From the NCBI GenBank assembly GCA_963971425.1, contig OZ020521.1, positions 4,605,519 through 4,669,518 of the forward strand: 64,000 nucleotides of DNA. Reading direction: 5' to 3'. The notes under the pieces were generated by a model. It was not told the origin of the DNA and ran no database searches. It was given only the letters and a program-made list of their open reading frames with translations. Within the stretch, counting starts at the first letter, position 1; the number at the start of each line of letters is the position of its first letter. The stretch comes from Bryoerythrophyllum caledonicum (Eukaryota > Streptophyta > Bryopsida > Pottiales > Pottiaceae). A program made the position numbers and the translations under genes. This document shows positions 37,989 to 48,120 of the stretch, one piece after another.

Positions 37989-39829
37989 GAGTTTGTTATT
38001 TGTTTTTGTTTATAGCAATGAGAGAAGAAAAGGAATAATAGTTTATGAAATCTTGGAGGCATGTTTTTGAGTATTGAGTTTGGTATGCGGTTTGGGCCCG
38101 GGGCTTTATTATTTCCAAGGTTTTGAAGGCATGTGTCGTATGTGGCTCTGTTTAGGTATTTATGTAGTGGAATTTCTGGTTCGCCCCGTTTGTCAAGGAT
38201 ATATCCGCCCAGGTCATGCCATGGGTATTGGCGTACTGCACATGTACATTCTATAGTATGCTGTGGCTGGTAATTACATGTTGGTACTATTGGTCTATTG
38301 GTTTTTGTTTGTTGGTTAAATATTTCATTCACAATGTCTACGGGGCTAGTTAGTATATTATTATATTGATCTGTGATACAATCCATTGGTGGGGATTCAA
38401 GGTTTTTAAAGACTTTTTTGTTAATTTTTTTTGGGCTTATTTCGTATATTTGTCTATATTTTGAGATGGCTTTTTTAATGTTTTCTTTGGTGTATTTTGT
38501 GATTATTTTCCGGGCTTGTATGTTGGCATTTTTTGCAATTAATGCGATATCTTTTATCCATGTATCGTGGGGAAGGTCCGGAGGCGGTGGGGTGGGGATT
38601 TGGATGTGTTGTAGAGTTAGTAGTTCATTGTATATGGGGTGGTTACTCCATTGAGAGTTGTTTTTTACAATTCTAATGGTTTTGCGTATGGTATGGTATG
38701 TGGTTAAATGTTGTTTCCAAGTTTTAGAAAGTTTGCGGGGTAGGTACCCGCCTTGTTGAGAAGTTTTGTTTGTAAATTGAGGCATTGGGTGTGCTCTACA
38801 AGTTTGTTCTAGTGTATCAGAGATTTTATTGATGAGTTTGTCTAGGGTGTGGCATGCTTCTTGCCATTGTGCTTGTGTTAATTGACTATTGTTTTCAAGA
38901 TTGTTTATGAGGGAGTCTATTTGTACGGAGTTTTCTTCAAAAAATTTTGTGTTGAATTTTTCTATGTTGGTTTTTGGGATGGGGTTGAGTATGCGTATAG
39001 TGTCTTTGTTTAGGATTGTGGGAGTTCTACTAATTAGTGTGTTACTTGGGATGTGCAATTGTACGGGTGAGTGGTCCGAGTTGAGAATAATATCTTTGTT
39101 TGTTGTGGAGGTGCATTGTGTATTGTTGTTTGTATTTATGTAGAATCCATCTATTAGACTCCAATCACAATAATTATAGCCACCTTGTTTAGAGAATTGT
39201 GTATCGGTATTAATGTAATTAAAGTTTAAGTTTTCTGTGAAGTGACGCCATTGGTAATCAATGTTTTGAGGGGGGGTGTGGTGATTTCCATTTTGGCGGC
39301 CAATTAGCGCTATGTCTCTGTTGAAGTCCCCGCATAGTAGGTATGTATGGTTGGGATTATTATTAATTTGGGATGTAATAGTGTTTTGTATATCTAAAAT
39401 GTATTTAGTATCTTCGGGATGGGATGGCATATATATGTGAAATATTAGCCTTGGTTGTAGTGGGCGATTAGTGATTTTGATTATTTGAATGTATGGTGAT
39501 ATGTGCATTGGGGTAGGGATTTTGTTGATGTTGCCCGGGAATGCATATTTTTTGTGTATTAGTGTAAGGAGGCCACCGCGGCCCGGTGTGTATGGTCTTC
39601 GTTGTTGGATGCATCTTGAAAGTGCATGTGTATTATTAAAGATGAGTTTATAGTTTTGAAATATATTTTGTATATATTTTGTAGATTTTGTGGCAGTGAG
39701 TTTTGTTTCTTGTATAACTATGAGGGCCGGTGGTGTATCTGTGTGTGTAACTAAAGTTTGTAAGCTAGGGAGGGCAGTGTTTAGTGAGGAGGCATTCCAT
39801 GTAATTATGTATGTATTTTCTTGATTTGA
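37910..39829 (-). pseudogene. LINE ORF2, 5-prime part: APE endonuclease and RT N-terminus
   Basis: Open from 39829. APE motifs in order: ITWNASSL, IVIQETKL (catalytic Glu), GRGGLLTLI, LLCGDFNRDI and LNSDHSPVQLHI (catalytic Asp-His). The RT N-terminal block NNKAPGPNRIPNSILKNMP follows. The first in-frame ATG (39508) lies inside the APE domain, so translation must begin upstream without AUG, by reinitiation or frameshifting from ORF1, which overlaps by about 23 nt. A one-base loss near 37953 ends this frame prematurely. Confidence 0.88.
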
Positions 39830-40680
39830 TCAATGTTTTGATTTTGAGGAGGGATGTAGGGTAGAAGTGGGGGTGGGTGGGTGTATTCTGGTATGGGGTC
39901 TAGACATTTTAGAGATTCATTTATTAGATTGTTAGGGAGGTAAGGGAATTTCAGTTTTATTGTTTCGTTTGAGGAGGGTATGGTTTGACTATGTAAGAAG
40001 TCGTATAGTCTTTTATGTATTGAGTTCTCATGGTTTATAATATTTTGGTTGTCTTCCAGGAATTTAATATAAGGGTGCGGAGTGCAAATGTGTCGTTCTG
40101 GTGGGTTTTGTAGGTTTATTAATGTTTGTAGAAGTGTATTGGTCCATGTAATTGTGTTCAAATTTTGTGGATTTAGAAGATGGTTACATTTATCTATTTT
40201 TGGATGAGTAGTGATTATTAGTGTATATAGAATATGGGGTAGTGGATGCATATTTTTTTGTTGTATGTATTGGGCAATGTTTGGGTGGGTAGTGTTGTGT
40301 ATGTGGTGTAATGTATGTGTGTTTTTTAAGAGAGGTGCGAAGGATTTCGCAATGTGTCCATATTCTGGTTGGAGTTTTATGGTATTAGGTATGAAGTATA
40401 TTTTGGCATTTTTTTTATGCTTTATGGGATGTCTTTTTAAAATATTTGGCATGGGTCCGGGGTTGGTTTCTATGTCTCCTCCTAGAAATAGTAGGAGTTT
40501 GTTATATGTATGTTTAGTGTTGTATTTTAACGTTTTTATTTTTTGTATAATTCTTTGAGGTTTTGTTATGTTATGAAGGTCTTGTTTGTTTGGGGGGAGG
40601 TGGATGTTTATATTTTGTATGATGGTTATGCGTTTTTTATTTATTTTTGTAGTGGGTGTATTTGTATTTATTTTAAACTT
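39805..40680 (-). CDS. LINE ORF1 with N-terminal 2A ribosome-skipping motif
   Basis: Open from 40680 to TAA at 39805. Around codon 70 it reads LLLFLGGDIETNPGP and then MPNILKRHPIKHKK. DIETNPGP (40476-40453) fits the 2A consensus D-(V/I)-E-x-N-P-G-P, which releases the upstream peptide between Gly and Pro. The downstream part is basic and rich in His, Asn and Pro, without a recognised RRM or zinc knuckle. No ATG precedes the 2A in frame. Several ATA codons lie there and one may be a mutated start; otherwise initiation is non-AUG. The tail overlaps ORF2. Confidence 0.8.
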   Translation of the reverse strand, partial: KFKINTNTPTTKINKKRITIIQNINIHLPPNKQDLHNITKPQRIIQKIKTLKYNTKHTYNKLLLFLGGDIETNPGPMPNILKRHPIKHKKNAKIYFIPNTIKLQPEYGHIAKSFAPLLKNTHTLHHIHNTTHPNIAQYIQQKNMHPLPHILYTLIITTHPKIDKCNHLLNPQNLNTITWTNTLLQTLINLQNPPERHICTPHPYIKFLEDNQNIINHENSIHKRLYDFLHSQTIPSSNETIKLKFPYLPNNLINESLKCLDPIPEYTHPPPLLPYIPPQNQNIDQIKKIHT

Positions 40681-40683
40681 TTA

Positions 40684-40850
40684 TTGTGTCCATGTGTTTA
40701 TTTGCTTAGTTGTTTTTGTTATGTTAATGATGTTTAGGTGTGTTTGTATGTGGGTAATGGATTTTTTGTTATTTATTTTTATAGTGGGTGTAATTGTATT
40801 TGTTAACTTTTTGTGTCCATGTGTTTACTTGTGTAGTTGTTTTTATTATT
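40684..40850 (-). repeat. Tandem repeats of about 126 bp in the LINE 5-prime region
   Basis: Plus-strand TTGTGTCCATGTGTTTA occurs at 40684 and again at 40810, followed in both cases by a similar GTAGTTGTTTTTATTA-type stretch. The intervening sequence also matches that before ORF1 (TAGTGGGTGTA...ATTTGTATT). Repeats of this kind are common in LINE promoters. Confidence 0.6.
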
Positions 40851-40859
40851 GTTTTTTTG

Positions 40860-41700
40860 ATGGTGTATAGGTGTGTGTATGTTTGTTTGTATATTTTTGT
40901 GGATGTGTTTGGCCGTGTGTGTGCGTGATTATTATGTGTAGGAGTATTTGTGTATGGATTTATCTTGGTGTTTAGGGGGGTATTTAAGTCGTTTTTATAT
41001 GTAGTTGTGTTAGTATATGTGTTGGGATCTATACTAGTGTTTGCTTTGATGTTTGTATTAGTATGTATTTCAGTATCTATATTGGTGTTTATACTTGTAT
41101 TCATATAAAGGTCGGTATTTTGATATTTTATTTTGTTCGTTTTTGGTTGTATGTATTTCTTTATGTATGTGTGTTTGTATGTGTTTCTTTGTTGGTGCGT
41201 AGTTGTTTTTATATATGTGTGTGTATGTGCCGTTGTATTTGGTTTTGAATTAGTATTTATACATATGTTTGTGGTGGTATGATCCTTAATACTTGTGTTA
41301 ATATTTATTTTTGTATTTGTTTTAGTATGCGTACCGGTATTTGTGTAGGTATTTGTACTAGTATCTTTCCCATTGTTTGTGTTAGTATTCGTATTTTATT
41401 CCGTGCCGGTATTTGTATTAGTATGTGTATAAGCTACAGTATTTGTATTAGTATCCATACAGTATTTTATATTGTATGTCATATAGTGTAGTATCAGTTC
41501 AAATTTTGTGTGGGTTTTTTGGGAGATGTGTAAAGTTTTATTTTGAATATATATACCTTTTGTATAGTTTTTTGTGTAGAATGTATTTGGGGTTGTGGAT
41601 GTAATAGTATGTATGTTTGTACACCTTTGTATGTATAAGTGTATAGTTTTGTATTTAATTTTGCAACAAATACAATGGGTGTAGGTCTTGTGTATAAAGT
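40860..41700. repeat. Low-complexity GTAT-rich tract
   Basis: Strand-biased T/G-rich sequence with recurrent GTATTTGTATTAGTAT-like words (dense at 41040-41470). It is probably LINE 5-prime UTR or flanking simple sequence. The Asn/Thr-rich minus ORF at 40769-41104 is a translation of this tract. Confidence 0.5.
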
Positions 41701-41766
41701 AGTCTAATTTGTCAAACTTATCATATACTATGATGAAAATACTTGTTACCTTGTAGTCTTTGGTCG

Positions 41767-42012
41767 TTACATGTTTGACGGGTTGCCTTCCAAGCTTGGT
41801 TTGCCAATTGAGCTCGTGATGGCTTGCATTGTTGCATATGCGGCTCCCATGGATTCTTGGATACTTAGCATTTGGACCCTAAGTTCTTCGTTCTTTGCAT
41901 CCACATACTCCTTCACTACCAACCTCATCTTCTTGTTGCTTTCTTCCACAACCTCTACTATATCCATCTTTGTCAAAGAGGGAGGTGCTTCTTTCATCTT
42001 ATATGTGACCAC
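41767..42012 (-). pseudogene. Short coiled-coil ORF, possible gag N-terminus
   Basis: Eighty-one residues with a predicted amphipathic helix (KMDIVEVVEESNKKMRLVVK and following heptads). It sits immediately downstream, in minus orientation, of a candidate LTR. A retrotransposon gag leader is plausible, but no other gag or pol sequence follows before the LINE. Confidence 0.35.
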
Positions 42013-42089
42013 CGTTGTCGAGTAGCGAGAGTTTTTCTTTGAGAAATCGCGGAGATCCTAGCTGCTGCTAGAAATGGTTTGAGAACAAA

Positions 42090-43650
42090 GGTTGTCTCCA
42101 AATAAATCTCTAGTCTTGACCACCAAATCCTCTTGTCTTCAAGTCTTCAGTCTTCATTCTTCAATCTTCATTCTTCATTCTTCAATCTTCAAACTCCTCC
42201 CGGTTGGCCTATCATGTGGTGGTTCTAAAGGGTTAAAGGTAAGGGTAGGTGATAAGAAACCACGGCCTCGGACGGGTAAAACGGGACGGCCAAACCACGA
42301 GCTGACCGTCCAAAAGATTGGCTCCTAAACTTCAAACCCACGGTGACCAGCAATCGCGTCTCACCGGTGGGAACAACATAAACACGACCGTGTGGGCCAT
42401 TAACCCCACTTCGCCGCAACAAAGTTTACGAAGCAGAATTGAAAAACAACTAGCCTCCAAAACCGGCTGGGTACAACAAATAAAGACAACGAGCCTCCAA
42501 CGCCGGCTAGGAATAAAAAAGCCACAAGCCACAACACGCGAGTCTTCTTGTCTTCTTATCTTCAAGTCTTCATGTCTTCTTATCTTCAAGTCTTTAGGTG
42601 TTCAAAAACACAAAAGACCTCCCAAAGTTCTTTACCACACTAGCTGCGAGCTTCCGATTGATGCCACAGATGGATCAAGCCGCCAAATGCCAAGTGCTAT
42701 AACCTTTTGGAAAGCTGGTGCAATAAGCTAACACCTTCCAAAATCTCAGGTTATTCTAAACTACCTTCTAAAAGTTATGGAGGTTCAAAGTTTGTGCCTT
42801 CTTATGTCGATGGCAGCAAACCCTCTCCAACTTCGGCGGCTATAACTTCTATACTACGATTTTAAATGAGCCGTATAATAGCTTTATAGAAAGCTAATTT
42901 AATAAGCTACAACTCCTCTAAATTTCACTTCAAACTAATCTACTCACCAAAAGTTGTGTAAGCTTAAAACTCACGACTCCCCACTTCCAAGACGGCAGAA
43001 CTCTCCTCTACTTAGATGGCTATAACTTTTTCATAGCGCACTTAAATGAGTCAAGTGATAGCTTTTTAGAAAGCTAGTACAATGAGGTATGCTTCTCTGA
43101 AATTTGAAGTCCGAACACAAAGTATCGAAGCCGTGGTGAAGCCCGAAGTGACTGCTCCTCTATTCAGGTGGCAGCTAACTATTTTTCACTCAAACGCTCG
43201 TAACTTTTGCATAAGAACTTCAAATTGAACAAAAACACCGCATAAAGAAGCGCAACTTCACAAGGAACAACTCCACAAACTTTCATAACATTCTCATGAA
43301 AAACGAGTACTCACCGCCCGATCTCCTTCTCGGGAATTTTCTCACAGCACTCCCTACACACCAAAAATACACACCAAGAAGAAAGGAGAGTCACCCCCCC
43401 CTTATCCTTCCACATCAACCCATGCCTAAGCCACATGGGCATCTAGAGCCTATTGGTTAATCTCCTAAAGCACTCTAAAGTCTACCAAGATAAGATAGGA
43501 AAGAAACCCCAACCATTGGGCTTCAAAAGGTGTGGTTCCAAAAGAATTCTAAAACGGTCAAACTTTTTCTTAGTTTCTTTTCTTTTTCTTTCTTGGATCT
43601 TGATCTAATATAAACATAAACACATAACAAACTCCTATATTAACAACTAA
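42090..43650 (-). repeat. Candidate LTR remnant with TCTTCA repeats and AGCTTT hairpins
   Basis: 42125-42200 and 42540-42600 are tandem TCTTCA(A/T)TCTTC-type repeats. 42690-43090 has three GAAAGCT...AGCTTT hairpin units, the inverse of the repeat type at 24250-24960. The order fits a minus-strand LTR followed by the coiled-coil ORF. Ends and target duplication were not found. Confidence 0.4.
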
Positions 43651-43667
43651 ATGGATTCTACCTTTAT

Positions 43668-44090
43668 CTAACCGTATAAAAACTTTAGAATTTGACGGAA
43701 CACCGCTGAAACATAACTTGCTCTCCGTTCATCGCTTAAAAAGGTCAGCGGCCCTCGAAGCCAAAGACGGTGGCCCATCTCATTAGAAAAGCGACTCACC
43801 ATTTGGCCTTCATTGGTATTTTCAAAACACCCTTTAAACACCATCTGACGGCCACCTGTCAATGAAGTTTTAGCCTCCAATACAATCACTAGAGCTCTCG
43901 CGTCCGGTTGTAGATTCACAAATGCAAGTTGCCGCAGACTTGGATCTGGACGTAGTTGAACACGACGCTCGGAAAGCCCCGCTTCATCTCGCACTCGCCG
44001 TCTGGAAGTTGATGGCTGAGAAGATTGAAACGGATCCTCCAGTAATTGCGATAACGACAACTCCCACTCATCTGGATCTTGAGAATTCAT
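43668..44090 (-). CDS. Unknown 140-residue protein
   Basis: Starts MNSQDPDEWELSLSQLLEDP, acidic, then a Ser/Arg-rich stretch, then a more structured second half (ALVIVLEAKTSL, GHRLWLRGPLTFLSDERRASY). I do not recognise it. A TATA-like word lies 71 bp upstream of the ATG. No neighbouring coding sequence joins it. It could be a short retroelement ORF or a chance ORF; the start context and TATA box make it worth listing. Confidence 0.35.
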   Translation of the reverse strand: MNSQDPDEWELSLSQLLEDPFQSSQPSTSRRRVRDEAGLSERRVQLRPDPSLRQLAFVNLQPDARALVIVLEAKTSLTGGRQMVFKGCFENTNEGQMVSRFSNEMGHRLWLRGPLTFLSDERRASYVSAVFRQILKFLYG

Positions 44091-44160
44091 ACTATCAACT
44101 CTAAGCTATCCAAGCTATTGGCTTGAAGCAAATCATGTGAGGCAAAGAAACTATCTTCCT

Positions 44161-44168
44161 ATTTATAT
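44161..44168 (-). promoter_or_regulatory. TATA-like element upstream of ORF 43668-44090
   Basis: Minus strand GAGATATAAATAGG, correctly placed (about 70 bp) before the ATG at 44090. Confidence 0.4.
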
Positions 44169-44339
44169 CTCTCAGTAACTTCTTTAAGAAGCTTGCCTTC
44201 ACTGAATTACTCAAATAGCCATAAATAATTCTATTTTAACTAAAAGTAGCCCGCATCAAAAGATCTGGCTAAAGGATAAGGTCGCGACATTATATAGTCC
44301 CTCAATAGTTGTATAAAGTCGCCTTGAGTCCACTAATGG

Positions 44340-44425
44340 TCGCCAAGTTGCGGACTTGGTTGGCTGTCAAGGTCCGTTGATTGTTGCCTGCCGGTTCCGG
44401 GTTCGAGCTTTATCAAACTCGTCGA
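44340..44425 (+). other. Possible tRNA-derived SINE fragment
   Basis: GACTTGGTTGGCTGTCAAGG resembles an A box region, and CCGGTTCCGGGTTCGAGC about 30 bases later contains a good B box (GGTTCGAGC). The pairing of a full tRNA is not visible. It adjoins the second CACTA element. Confidence 0.35.
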
Positions 44426-44525
44426 ATGGCCTGGATAGTTGCAACTTGGTACTTGCTAGTGAAAGCAGGAAATAAGCAGTCAACCGGCCACCTACGCTTC
44501 CCTGAGCTATTGTGACAAGATGTAG

Positions 44526-45944
44526 CACTATAAGAAACCCGTGATTTTTGTGACGTTAGCTGTGATTGAGTGTGTTTTTCAAAACATGTTTTTGCAAACG
44601 GACCAAGCCTTGGGCTCTCGGATTCTGGTGGATGTTGCACCAAACATGGAAAAATTGGCGGAAAAACGCAGAGATGTTAGCATAAACGTATTTATTTTGC
44701 GGGACGTCCTAGTGAACATAGTCATGTTTTAGACAACGTCCTCAGAAAGGTGACAATGCCACGTCGGCAGGGGGGTTTCAACTTTACTGTGAGTAACTTG
44801 GAGATTGTTACTGCAACCTCCCGTAAAACACTGCCCAACGGTTAAAACACAATGGAGATGGGCTGACCCCTACAAAAATAAAAACGTGGATGTCGTTACT
44901 GACGTCACAAAAAACGTGAATGTCCTTACTGACATTACAAAAAACATGTTTGAGCCACGTAGGCAAGGTAGAAATTGGATTCTTTTAAAAATGTTTGTGC
45001 CACGTAGGCAAGGTTGAAATCAACTGCCACGTAGGCAAAGAGGATGTTGGAACAGACGTCTGGATGGACGTCTACTGTGACATTTTAATGTTTATGCTAA
45101 CACGAGGCTAACACCATGACAAATCCAATAATCCCATATGGATTGTCACCACTTGTGCATCCCATTGTATATATATGTAAGGCCTTCTCTCCTATCTCAT
45201 CACACTTGAATCAAGAGTGATTCACTTTCATCCATCTATTTGGATGAATTTGAATTACCCTTGAAACTTAAAGTGATACGGTACTTTTTGATGACATGGC
45301 GCTTCTTTTTGGTAACATGGCACTTGCTTTTGCTGACCTGGTGCTTGCTTTTGGTGACCTCCATCTCAACGAACGCCATAGAATACGTCATAACGAACGT
45401 CACAGAAAACGTCATAACGAACGTCACAGAAAACGTCATAACGAACGTCACAGAAAACATACCGTGTTAGAAATGACGTCCCAATTTACACTGTCCACAA
45501 TTAATTATGCATTAAACTATACTGATTGGACATGCCACGTCATATTTTAAAAAGTGACACGTCATATTTTAAAGGTGCCACGTCATAAAATGGCGGGTCC
45601 ACGTATGCAAGCCTAGTCACAATCGTATGCCACGTCATGCGCCACATCATGGGCCACATTACCAAGGGCCCGGATGAAAAATTTGAGGATGTGGTACTGC
45701 CCGTCCATGTGGCGATGACGTGGACGCGACGTGGCAGCCACATGGCACATTTTTAACACCTTCAACCCCCAAGTTTTTGTGACGTTTTAAAAAACGTGGG
45801 CCTGTTTTTTGAGATTTTGGCATGTTTTTCACATGTCAATTATAACGGATTTTTTTGGACGTCAACGTTGACGTGCCGGATGCTACACAAAACATAATTG
45901 CACGTTAGTTGCCCTGTCACAAAAAACACGGGTTTCTTATAGTG
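44526..45944. mobile_element. Non-autonomous CACTA transposon 2
   Basis: Ends CACTATAAGAAACCCGTG and its inverse, flanked by TAG duplications (44523-44525, 45945-45947). It is 1419 bp and closely related to CACTA 1 but inserted in the opposite orientation. It has an extra tandem expansion of a GAACGTCA(C/T)AGAAAACGTCATAAC-type unit near 45365-45455 (one copy in element 1, three here). Dense ACGT-core words as in element 1. No transposase. Confidence 0.92.
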
Positions 45945-46055
45945 TAGGCTTCCAAGTTATGCTAACAAGCTCCGGTTATCCCTCATTGAAACAAACCGTG
46001 GATTTCTCCACGACCCCAACCTTTTGTATCCTTCTCCTCATATTCTATCCGATGT

Positions 46056-48120
46056 CTAAGGCAACATCTTTAATATTTTCACACAATATATTAATTTACA
46101 ACGCGACACCGTGTTGACCATGGCGGAGCTGATGTTGTCGAAACCAAAGTGTTTGATTTGTTCTTGTGAGGGCGGCTCTTCTCCTTCCAAGCTCCTACGA
46201 TGTGGTGCAAAGTCCACATAATTTCCTTCAATGGTGTATGTTTTTCCGACAAACTCACGGTATGCAATGGGGTTAGCACAATGTACATTTACACTACCAT
46301 TGTGTCTAGTTCCAATCACTTTGTGGAACCAAGTCTCTTTAACGTTATTTGCACCTATGATTTTATGGATTATGTTGGTAGTGTCAATGACTCTCATACG
46401 GAGAGGTAGGGGAGAGAGGGTGAAGGTTAGAGCGTCTTTCTTAGCTTTGGAGGTATGCGTGGTTCGGCCTCCGGAGATGTGCTTGGCATGGAGTACTTCA
46501 TGTTGAGTTGTAATTTGGTGGAGGTTGATCATTTTTGGCTTGCTCCGGGGTTGTGGCAATGATGAACGCGTGTGAGTCCTCTTTAAGCTTGTGTACTCCC
46601 GTGACTTCGATCTCTTGCTCTCTTGTGAAGCTATTGTGTAGAATGTCCTTGAAGAGTGCTTGTGCTGAAATTCCTACAATGGAGTCACTCTTCACCTTCA
46701 CGGAGAGGTTAGAACTTGCAATGTGATGGAAACTCTTGCAAACCTTGCCTATGGTATTATGACCATCAATTTTGAGTATAAAGGGTCTAATACCTTTGAG
46801 CATCATAAGACCATCAATTTCAGGTTTTAATAGGTGCAATTTAACGATACCCGCCCAAACTCCCTTCTTTCCACCTTTTTTAATACTAAGGCATTGTATA
46901 GAAATTGGATCAAAAAGGTCCTAACCAAGTTCGATTTCCATAGATTCAAGTCTTTTAACAACCATGCTTCTAACTTCATCATGCATCATGTGGGAGGTAG
47001 GAGGCTCAAAATATATAGCAACTTGGAAATCTAGTGCCAAACCTGAGGCATTATTGACAACAATGTCACATGGAACCTGGGTTATGTTGAAGTGTTGTCC
47101 TTCCACGCCGTTTCTTGTACTTGAGTATAGTTGCTGGGGGATCCTTGGGAAGGCGACTTTGGAACTACTTGCTTCTTCTGCCTCCTCCTTCTAGAGGCCC
47201 CTGACCATCAAGTTTTGGGTTGTCTCCTTTCTGGGAAGTTCCTCCATGCCCTCCTCTTGTGCAAGAGTCTCCATCACCTCAAAACCAAACCAAAAGTTAA
47301 AGCCCATGTTCAAGGGTTCGAGTGTGAAGGACTTACCTCTTCCTTCAGGGATGTTCTTATATTTCTTGAAGCTGCTGGTCGCTTCCTCCGGTTTTCTTGC
47401 AAGCTTATCCTTCATGGATGAGGTGAAGATTGTTGTAGGGGACTCAACTTCCATGTCTTCCTCAGAGAATAAGTTTCTTTTGGGGTCCCCGTTGGACATT
47501 TTTGAAAAGGAGGAGGTGTTTTGATGGGAAAGACTATTAAGGAGGTTGCTACTGGTGATGTATGGGGTTGTTGTGGGTTCAGTGGGGTCACTAAGGTGGG
47601 TGAGGAGGTCGCTATTGGAGGAGAAGGGGGACGCTACTGGTTTAGGGGGGTCACTATTGGTGTGAGGAGGGTCGTTTTTGGTTAGTTGGAGGGTCTCTGA
47701 AGTTTTGAGAAGGTCGCTAAGGGTGTGAAGGAGGTCGCTATGAGTTTGTGGAAGGGTCGCTACTGGTTTGGGTGGATTACTGTGGCGAAGAAGGGGGTTG
47801 CTATGGGTTTTTTCTAGTGTCGCTACGGGTTTGGGAGGGTTTTGAGGGGGGTTGCTGTGGGACGTTGGGGAGGGGAGCTGGGGCGCTGGGAAGGCTGGGT
47901 AGGTGGGGTCGTAGCTGGTCTGCCTGGGGTTGTTACGCACAAGGAAGGGAGTTGAAACCCCTGGTTCTTGCGGGGGGAGGTGGGTCTTGATTCCAGCTAT
48001 CTGCGGGGAGTGCGTTTGGGGTTCGGGAGTTCTCCTTGCGCCGAGGTTCTTCTCTTTGTGTGCTGTATGTTCTTGTCTAATTGTGTCTCCAGGATTCAGC
48101 GTAGGATTGCGCTGGTACAA
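46056..48120 (-). pseudogene. Decayed retroelement ORF1-like region
   Basis: Three minus-strand segments read as one broken protein. 48120-47191 is Pro/Ser/Thr-rich with a repeated SNPPKPVATL-like unit, ending in MGFNFWFGFEVMETLAQEE. 46839-46498 contains MMLKGIRPFILKIDGHNTIGK. 46559-46056 contains TLSPLPLRMRVIDTTNIIHK, GSVNVHCANPIAYREFVGKT and APHRRSLEGEEPPSQEQ. The order and the absence of RT suggest the ORF1 of a LINE-type element cut off before ORF2. I base this on general character, not a recognised domain. Several frameshifts. Confidence 0.4.
47560..47880 (-). repeat. Imperfect tandem repeats encoding SNPPKPVATL-like units
   Basis: A GAGGTCGCTA / GGGTCGCTACTGGTTTGGG word recurs at roughly 30-36-bp intervals, about eight times. 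It encodes the low-complexity N-terminal part of the ORF1-like region. Confidence 0.6.

Larger units (their letters stand above)
33012..41700 (-). mobile_element. Dual-endonuclease LINE (Dualen/RandI-like) with 2A peptide
   Basis: One minus-strand non-LTR retrotransposon. In element order: T/GT-rich 5-prime region with tandem repeats (to about 40.7 kb), ORF1 with a 2A motif, overlapping ORF2 (APE endonuclease, reverse transcriptase, methyltransferase-like part, RNase H, CCHC, restriction-like endonuclease), 3-prime UTR, hairpin, (TTC)n tail. Composite ORF2 is about 6.3 kb, or 2100 codons. APE plus REL in one protein is the defining trait of Dualen/RandI from Chlamydomonas. Frameshifts near 37953, 36370 and 35617 and a stop at 33487 show a dead copy. 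The 5-prime end (about 41.1-41.7 kb) is not fixed and no target-site duplication was identified. Confidence 0.85.

Noticed and set aside
40769-41104. 111-codon Asn/Thr-rich minus-strand ORF upstream of LINE ORF1
   Set aside because: Low-complexity translation of the GTAT-rich tract; it is not in frame with ORF1.
45236-45550. Basic ORFs with NERHRKRHNERH-type repeats in CACTA element 2
   Set aside because: They translate the ACGT-rich tandem repeat; element 1 lacks the expansion.
47191-48120. Proline-rich 309-codon ORF as a cell-wall or extensin-type protein
   Set aside because: No signal peptide or SPPPP motif; the following frames fit a retroelement ORF1-like protein better.
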